A stretch of DNA of 9,070 nucleotides. Source: DATAWZ01 sp036266975 (GTDB lineage: Bacteria > Actinomycetota > Thermoleophilia > Solirubrobacterales > Solirubrobacteraceae). The translations under genes and the position numbers were made by a program. Shown piece after piece: positions 5,371 to 9,070 of this stretch; the stretch's first letter is position 1; each line of letters opens with the position of its first letter. The notes under the pieces were generated by a model, which was not told where the DNA came from, searched no databases, and was given only the letters and a program-made list of their open reading frames with translations. The DNA is taken from assembly GCA_036266975.1 (NCBI GenBank), contig DATAWZ010000188.1, positions 1 through 9,070 on the forward strand. The letters run 5' to 3'.

Positions 5371-5579
5371 CCGAATACTTGGCGATCTACGAGCGGAACC
5401 TCGATGGCTGGTGGGCATACGTGCCCGATCTCCCCGGCTGCACCGCGGCGGGGGACGACCGTGACGAGATCGAGCGCAACGCACGCGCCGCGGTCGCTGC
5501 GCACGTCGGGCTCCTACGATCCACGGGTCGACCGGTACCGGAGCCGTCGACCTACGACGTCAGCCGCATCGCGGTCTAG
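5367..5579 (+). CDS. hicB: HicB-family antitoxin
   Basis: A 70-residue protein with the HicB fold signature: LAIYERNLDGWWAYVPDLPG then CTAAGDDRDEIERNARAAVA, ending in the common GRPVPEPS motif. This is the short form, a partial RNase-H-like domain without a C-terminal DNA-binding domain, so it probably neutralises HicA by direct binding and may need another factor for autoregulation. Its ATG overlaps the restored hicA stop by 4 nt. It is intact although the toxin frame is broken, so the antitoxin may survive without its toxin. Because of the frame change the hicA start is in the same frame as hicB, so a long fusion protein is also possible. Confidence 0.88.
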   Translation: MTEYLAIYERNLDGWWAYVPDLPGCTAAGDDRDEIERNARAAVAAHVGLLRSTGRPVPEPSTYDVSRIAV

Positions 5580-5653
5580 CGCCACGGCGCGAGCGAGGCG
5601 CTCCACGTCGGCTGCGAGGCCAGGGTTCGAAGGCCGTCCCAATAGGGCCGTCC

Positions 5654-5669
5654 GCCGTCATATGACGGC
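5654..5669. repeat. 16-bp perfect palindrome GCCGTCATATGACGGC
   Basis: GCCGTCAT and ATGACGGC form a gapless perfect palindrome in the 277-nt stretch between hicB and the ATPase gene, where I see no gene. It is not followed by a T run, so it is more likely a protein binding site than a terminator. It lies 75 bp past hicB and about 190 bp before the ATPase ATG, so it cannot be tied to either. The octamer GGCCGTCC also occurs twice just before it, near 5631 and 5646. Confidence 0.6.
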
Positions 5670-5856
5670 CGGCGACCTCTGTCGTCGTGCCGAATCCGCG
5701 TGAGCGACCGGAAATCCAGTGCTCGTGCGACGTGCGAGCTCGCGCGTGGACCCCGAGCCTGTCCTCGACGGAATCTGGAGGGCGTCGGCCCTGCGGCGAG
5801 GAGCAAACCCCGGCCGACGGCGCCGGGCGGACGAGTCCCGCGCGGATTACGCTGAG

Positions 5857-6685
5857 ATGGTGGCTCGTCTTCCGGTCGCCGCAGGAGCGCTCACGATCTC
5901 CTCGTTCGACGCGGCGTTGAGTGTCGGACAGGGTGGGTGCGATCTGCGTCGCCTGCGGTTCATAGACGCGTATGGTCTCGTAGGGACGGCGTGCGCGCTG
6001 CGTGCCGCGAGGAGCAGTCTCGACGACGTGCTGCCGCCAGACCTCGCGGCGACCCGCTCGCATCTTGCCACCATGGGCCTCCGCGAGTTGCCGGGCGCTG
6101 CCGACGGCGGTCTGGCCGACACACCCGCGGACTACGCCTCCGACGTCGTGGTGCCTCAGGTCGGCCTCGGACTCGGGCGGTGCGCAGGCCTTGTCGAGTC
6201 TGTTGTGGGCGCAGCTGGAGAGCCACGTTGATCCCGCGGTCCTCGGCGCGATCACCGAGGGCGTATGGGAGATGGTTGCCAACGCGATCGAGCATTCGGG
6301 CGACGACGCCCTGATTATGGGCCAGGTCTATCGCGCCCACCGCGGCGGATTGCCGCCGGATCACGACGATCGGGTCCAGGTCGTCATCGGCGACGCCGGC
6401 CGCGGCATCCGCGGATCGTTTCTGGCCACCGGCACGCACGAGCCGGAGTCCGACCTCGACGCGATCACGCTCGCGACCGAGTACCTCGTCTCCTCGGTAC
6501 CTGATGACCCGGGGCGGGGTCAAGGGCTCTTCACGACCATCGAACAGGTGGTCGGAGTCCGCGGCCGCATGATCATCCGCAGCGGCGAGGCACGAGTCGC
6601 GATCTCGGCCGAGGGGCATACCCACGAGGCGGTTCCTTTCCTGCCCGGCGTGATCGTGGCGCTGAGCCTGCCGCTCTATCCTTGA
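5857..6685 (+). pseudogene. STAS-like/HATPase protein, frameshifted
   Basis: The N-terminal part, from MVARLPVAAGALTISSFDAA, is STAS-like: LRRLRFIDAYGLVGTACALR then SHLATMGLREL follow the beta strand, 'FID-YGLV' turn and MGF/L pattern of such domains. It stays in frame to a TGA at 6229-6231. The C-terminal part, in the next frame, is a GHKL ATPase of the anti-sigma kinase kind: N box EGVWEMVANAIEHSG, G1 box VVIGDAGRGIRGSF, G2 box DPGRGQGLFTTIEQVVG. The switch must fall before 6229, most likely about 6150-6190, between VVPQVGLGLG and AQALSSLLWAQLE. The total of 829 nt is 3x276+1, so one extra base explains it; the intact protein would have about 275 residues. It is followed after 4 nt by a small STAS-like gene. 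It could act in a partner-switching type of regulation. The start ATG at 5857 is uncertain; the frame opens at 5719. Confidence 0.8.
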
Positions 6686-6689
6686 AACC

Positions 6690-6980
6690 GTGGTCCTCCG
6701 CATTCAAACACCCGAGCACGCCGGAGCCCGGGATCAGGCCCGGGAGCTTGTCGCTGCGCTTGGAGCACAGCTGGCTGGGGACGATGTTGTCCTTGACTGC
6801 GCAGGGCTACTGGTCGGCACCCCATCGTTTCTTGATGAAATCGTCAAACAGGTTCTCGTCGAGCGAGCAGCAGACTCCTTGAGCGTCCGCGCAGCGCCGT
6901 CACGTGTGCGCCAGCCCCTCGAACGGTCCGCAGCCAATCGCCAGCTCGGTGACCGCGTGTCGTTCGTGGGGGGCGCATAG
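6690..6980 (+). CDS. Small STAS-like (DUF4325-type) protein
   Basis: A 96-residue protein starting at GTG 6690, 4 nt after the ATPase stop, so the two form an operon. The sequence has the pattern of DUF4325 STAS-like domains: an N-terminal strand-helix (LRIQTPEHAGARDQARELVA), a hydrophobic strand (DDVVLDCAGLLVGTPSFLDE, where classical proteins have LDFSGV..I.SSFADE), then a helix (IVKQVLV) and a second half ending in RQLGDRVSFVGGA. Proteins of this kind often stand beside HATPase proteins and probably act as their partner or substrate, by analogy with SpoIIAA/SpoIIAB. No function is established. It is intact, unlike its neighbour. Confidence 0.75.
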   Translation: MVLRIQTPEHAGARDQARELVAALGAQLAGDDVVLDCAGLLVGTPSFLDEIVKQVLVERAADSLSVRAAPSRVRQPLERSAANRQLGDRVSFVGGA

Positions 6981-7095
6981 CAATCCCCGCGTCGCCGTGA
7001 CGGGCTTCAATCCCTCGGCCGCCCGTCGGCGGGCAATGCGAGTGTCCGGATCGAGCAACAGCTGGAGAGCCGGCCGGGACCCATCCTCGAGGTAG

Positions 7096-7480
7096 GTGCG
7101 CAGATCGGCTGCGCGGGCGCTCACGCTGCCCTCGAGCGGGACTCGCTTCTCGGGCACGTGCGCGAAGTCGGGCTGCACGCTGCGCTTCACCGTCCGCACC
7201 CGCCGCATCGCCTCGTTCTCGTTCGAGACCCGCTGCGGGGGGTTCCCCGCCTTCGGCACGCGCGATCTCGCGCACCGGGCGATTCGCGCTCAAAGTCAAC
7301 GAGGGGCAGATCGGCCTGACCACGTTCGCGGACTTCAGCGGCACGTTCACGAGCGCCCGCGCGGCGCACGGCAGCTACACGGCCACGCAGACCGTCTCGG
7401 GCCACTCCAAGCCGACCTGCACGGCGCACGGGCACTTCCAAGTCGCCGCGCGCGGCCGATCGCCCGCATCTCCCACATAG
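7096..7480 (+). pseudogene. C-terminal remnant of a secreted protein, frameshifted
   Basis: Two adjacent frames together resemble the beta-rich exported proteins of Solirubrobacterales-type genomes. In the first frame LRFTVRTRRIASFSFETRCG (about 7180-7240) precedes a switch near 7255-7280. In the second, RTGRFALKVNEGQIGLTTFA then DFSGTFTSARAAHGSYTATQ then TVSGHSKPTCTAHGHFQVAA runs to a TAG at 7478-7480. The second frame has no start codon of its own. A TAG lies directly before the GTG at 7096 and no signal peptide is visible upstream, so the 5' part is missing as well. Third positions are nearly all G/C. I read it as the tail of a lost exported protein of the repeated 'sandwich' type, function unknown. 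A minus-strand frame (6900-7259) overlaps it and is judged a shadow. Confidence 0.6.
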
Positions 7481-7510
7481 ATATATCTGCGCGCTATATT
7501 CGCGCGATAC
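7478..7510 (+). promoter_or_regulatory. padR promoter with AT-rich dyads
   Basis: AGATATATCT (7479-7488) is a 10-bp perfect palindrome. TATATT (7495-7500) is a good -10 box flanked by GCGCG and CGCGC, forming a second, imperfect dyad. The ATG of padR begins 10 nt after the -10 and has no Shine-Dalgarno, so the message is probably leaderless or nearly so. The AT-rich dyads fit a PadR autoregulatory operator. The stop of the upstream remnant (7478-7480) touches this site. Confidence 0.5.
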
Positions 7511-8068
7511 ATGTCCGCAAGCGGCGAGAGCCTCACGCCCACGGGCCGGGCCGTCCTCGGCATGGTCGCCGCCGCGCCGCTCAGCGGCTATGACATCAAG
7601 CAGCTCGTCGACCGCTCGGCGCGCTACTTCTGGGCGGCGAGCTACGGACAGATCTATCCCGAGCTGCGCCGCCTGCACGCAGCCGGCCTGGTCGAGCCTG
7701 CCCCCGACCCCGCCGGCGCCCGGCCGCGGGTGCGCTGGCTGATCACCGGCGCCGGCCGCCAGGCGCTGTCGGACTGGCTCAGCGCCGACGACGACGGGGG
7801 CACCTTCGAGCTGCGCAGCGAGGGGATGCTGCGGCTGTTCCTGCTGGACGGCGCGCCGCCGGGCGAGCGCGCCGCGATCCTTCAGCGGATCGCCGATCGC
7901 CACGCGCGCATGGCGGCCGAGCTCGAGGAGATCCGCCCCCTGGTGAAGATGATGCCGTTCAGCGACTGCGAGGACGTGCTCGATCTGGGGATCGACTTGC
8001 ACACGCTCGCCGCCGAGCGCTTTGCCCGACTCGCCGAGGGCAATCCCGATCCCGAACCACACCGATGA
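7511..8068 (+). CDS. PadR-family transcriptional regulator
   Basis: A 185-residue protein of normal length for the longer PadR class. The winged helix is residues about 8-80: LTPTGRAVLGMVAAAPLSGY (helix 1, with the family's L-GYDI turn in PLSGYDIKQLV), ASYGQIYPELRRLHAAGLVE (recognition helix, the typical S.GQIYPEL..L...GLV) and PRVRWLITGAGRQALSDWL (wing). The C-terminal half (about 95-180) is the helical Vir_act_alpha_C dimerisation domain. The start ATG at 7511 lies just after a -10 box. Its TGA overlaps the transporter ATG (ATGA), so the two are translated together. PadR genes next to membrane transporters usually repress them until a drug or phenolic is bound, and I infer the same here. 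Confidence 0.93.
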   Translation: MSASGESLTPTGRAVLGMVAAAPLSGYDIKQLVDRSARYFWAASYGQIYPELRRLHAAGLVEPAPDPAGARPRVRWLITGAGRQALSDWLSADDDGGTFELRSEGMLRLFLLDGAPPGERAAILQRIADRHARMAAELEEIRPLVKMMPFSDCEDVLDLGIDLHTLAAERFARLAEGNPDPEPHR

Positions 8069-9070
8069 TCGCCGCCCGCCTGGCTCGCGCCGCGACCCGC
8101 CACCGCGTCGCGCTGCCGCTGGCCACCCTGCTCGCCGCGCTCGCCTGCGGCGGCGTCGGCGTCACCGTCTTCTCGCGCCTGCAGCCCTTCGGCGGCACCA
8201 ACCCGGGCAGCTCGAGCGCGCGCACCGAGGACGCGATCCAGCGCGCCACCGGCGCCCAGGCCAGCCCCGGGCTCAGCGTGCTGCTGCGCGGCCGACCGCC
8301 CATCGCCAGCGACCCCGCCTCGCTGGCCCGGCTCGCCGCCGCCGAGCGGGTCCTGCACGCCGACCGGCTCGTCGCGCTCGTCCAGGACCTGCACACCCCC
8401 GGGCTCGGCCCTCAGCTCGTCTCGCGCGCGGGCGACGCGACGCTCATCTACGTCACCTTCCGCCCGCGCAACGACCGCGCGCTGCAGGACGACGCCAGCG
8501 TGCTGCGCGGCCGAATCGAGCGCGTCGCGCCCGGCGCCCTGGTGGGCGGCCTGACGATCGCCAACGCCGACGCCAACCACTTCGTCGAGCACGACCTGCT
8601 GCGCGCCGAGCTGATGGCCGTCCCGGTCATCGTCCTGCTCGCGTTCCTGTTCTTCCGCAGCCTGGTCGCGGCGCTGATCCCGCCGCTCGTCGGCGTTCTT
8701 TCGGTCCTGCTCACGCTGCTCGGGCTGCGCCTGGCCACCCAGGTCACCGACGTGTCGGTCTACGCGGTCAACATCTCCACCGGGCTCGGGCTCGGGCTGG
8801 CCATCGACTACTCGCTGCTGTTCGTCTCGCGCTACCGCGAGGAGCGCACGCGCAACGGCGGCGACGTCGAGCTCGCGCTGCGCGCGACGCTCTCGACGGC
8901 CGGGCGCACGGTGCTGATCTCCTCGCTCACCGTCACCGCCGCCCTGGCCTCGCTGCTGATCTTCCCCGAGCGCTTTCTGTATTCGATGGGGCTGGGCGGC
9001 GCGATCGTCGCCGCGAGCGCGGCGACGGTGACGCTGGCGGCGCTGCCGGCGCTACTGGCCGCGCTCGGCC
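8065..9070 (+). CDS. MMPL/RND-family membrane transporter, partial (3' end outside window)
   Basis: The first 335 residues of an integral-membrane exporter. A short cytoplasmic start precedes TM1 (about 14-36, ALPLATLLAALACGGVGVTV). An extracytoplasmic porter-type domain of about 140 residues follows (about 38-178). Then comes a cluster of TM helices from about 183: ELMAVPVIVLLAFLFFRSLV, then LIPPLVGVLSVLLTLLGLRL, followed by the MMPL signature GLGLAIDYSLLFVSRYREE (242-260), which holds the conserved Asp-Tyr pair of the proton path. A helical loop (270-282) and two further TM segments (about 283-299 and 310-334) follow. The intact family has about 700 residues with a second copy of this layout, cut off here. 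MMPL proteins export lipids or hydrophobic drugs using the proton gradient. The substrate is unknown. ATGA coupling with padR suggests regulation by PadR. Confidence 0.93.
   Translation, partial: MIAARLARAATRHRVALPLATLLAALACGGVGVTVFSRLQPFGGTNPGSSSARTEDAIQRATGAQASPGLSVLLRGRPPIASDPASLARLAAAERVLHADRLVALVQDLHTPGLGPQLVSRAGDATLIYVTFRPRNDRALQDDASVLRGRIERVAPGALVGGLTIANADANHFVEHDLLRAELMAVPVIVLLAFLFFRSLVAALIPPLVGVLSVLLTLLGLRLATQVTDVSVYAVNISTGLGLGLAIDYSLLFVSRYREERTRNGGDVELALRATLSTAGRTVLISSLTVTAALASLLIFPERFLYSMGLGGAIVAASAATVTLAALPALLAALG

Noticed and set aside
5619..5640. GGGTTCGAA resembling a tRNA T-loop, as a possible att duplicate of tRNA-Ser(GCT)
   Set aside because: Only 9 bases match; the flanks do not pair as a T stem and the acceptor end is absent.
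5560..6703. Minus-strand frames opposite the ATPase gene (5560-6282 and 5960-6703)
   Set aside because: They are antisense to recognisable STAS-like and HATPase motifs and show no family resemblance.
6900..7259. Minus-strand frame of 119 codons containing LRTYLEDGSRPALQLLLDPD
   Set aside because: Parts look protein-like, but it overlaps the end of the STAS-like gene and the secreted-protein remnant, sharing third positions with the latter. No family is recognised and no promoter or ribosome site is visible. It is the most doubtful rejection here.
7187..8062. Minus-strand frame of 291 codons opposite padR
   Set aside because: It is antisense to the full PadR gene, whose domain signatures are clear; the composition is Arg/Ala/Gly-rich.

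Overview
The window is very GC-rich DNA in which codon third positions are almost all G or C. The gene content (alkB-rubredoxin-tetR cluster, HxlR, PadR and TetR regulators, Cys-containing secreted proteins of a type common in soil actinobacteria, tRNAs without encoded CCA) points to a high-GC actinomycete. The secreted-protein style (CP..S.VG.G and TATQTV...PTCTAHG patterns) suggests the Thermoleophilia/Solirubrobacterales, but that placement is inference.

Layout, left to right. (1) 1-484, minus: an unrecognised protein whose 3' end lies outside the window. (2) 614-718: tRNA-Arg(ACG), minus, followed by a strong hairpin terminator. (3) 766-2715, minus: an alkane-oxidation operon. A 24-codon leader ORF with a consensus Shine-Dalgarno is followed by alkB, a RubA-type rubredoxin and a TetR regulator. 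All three junctions are 4-nt stop/start overlaps. The only room for a promoter is 2716-2841, which holds two copies of a CATT(A)GTGTAAA(A)GC repeat. (4) 2842-2930: tRNA-Ser(TGA), plus. (5) 2995-3570, minus: a SHOCT-domain protein with an extended -10 promoter upstream. (6) 3695-4953: an HxlR-family repressor divergent from a secreted protein, with a perfect 17-bp palindrome between them. (7) 5006-5094: tRNA-Ser(GCT), plus.

(8) 5095-7480: a block that looks like decaying accessory DNA. It holds a hicAB toxin-antitoxin pair whose toxin is frameshifted, a frameshifted STAS-like/HATPase protein followed by an intact small STAS-like (DUF4325-type) protein, and a frameshifted C-terminal piece of a secreted protein. 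All three breaks fit one extra base, and none of the genes on either side is broken. 5580-5856 has no gene I can support, only a 16-bp perfect palindrome. 6981-7095 has nothing I can assign.

(9) 7511-9070: a PadR-family regulator that appears leaderless, overlapping by 4 nt an MMPL/RND-type membrane transporter that runs off the right edge.

The working units are the alkane hydroxylase operon, the HxlR/secreted-protein divergon and the padR-mmpL pair. The least ordinary material is the alkB leader ORF and the tRNA-Ser-adjacent block with its toxin-antitoxin remnant and STAS/ATPase/STAS-like module.
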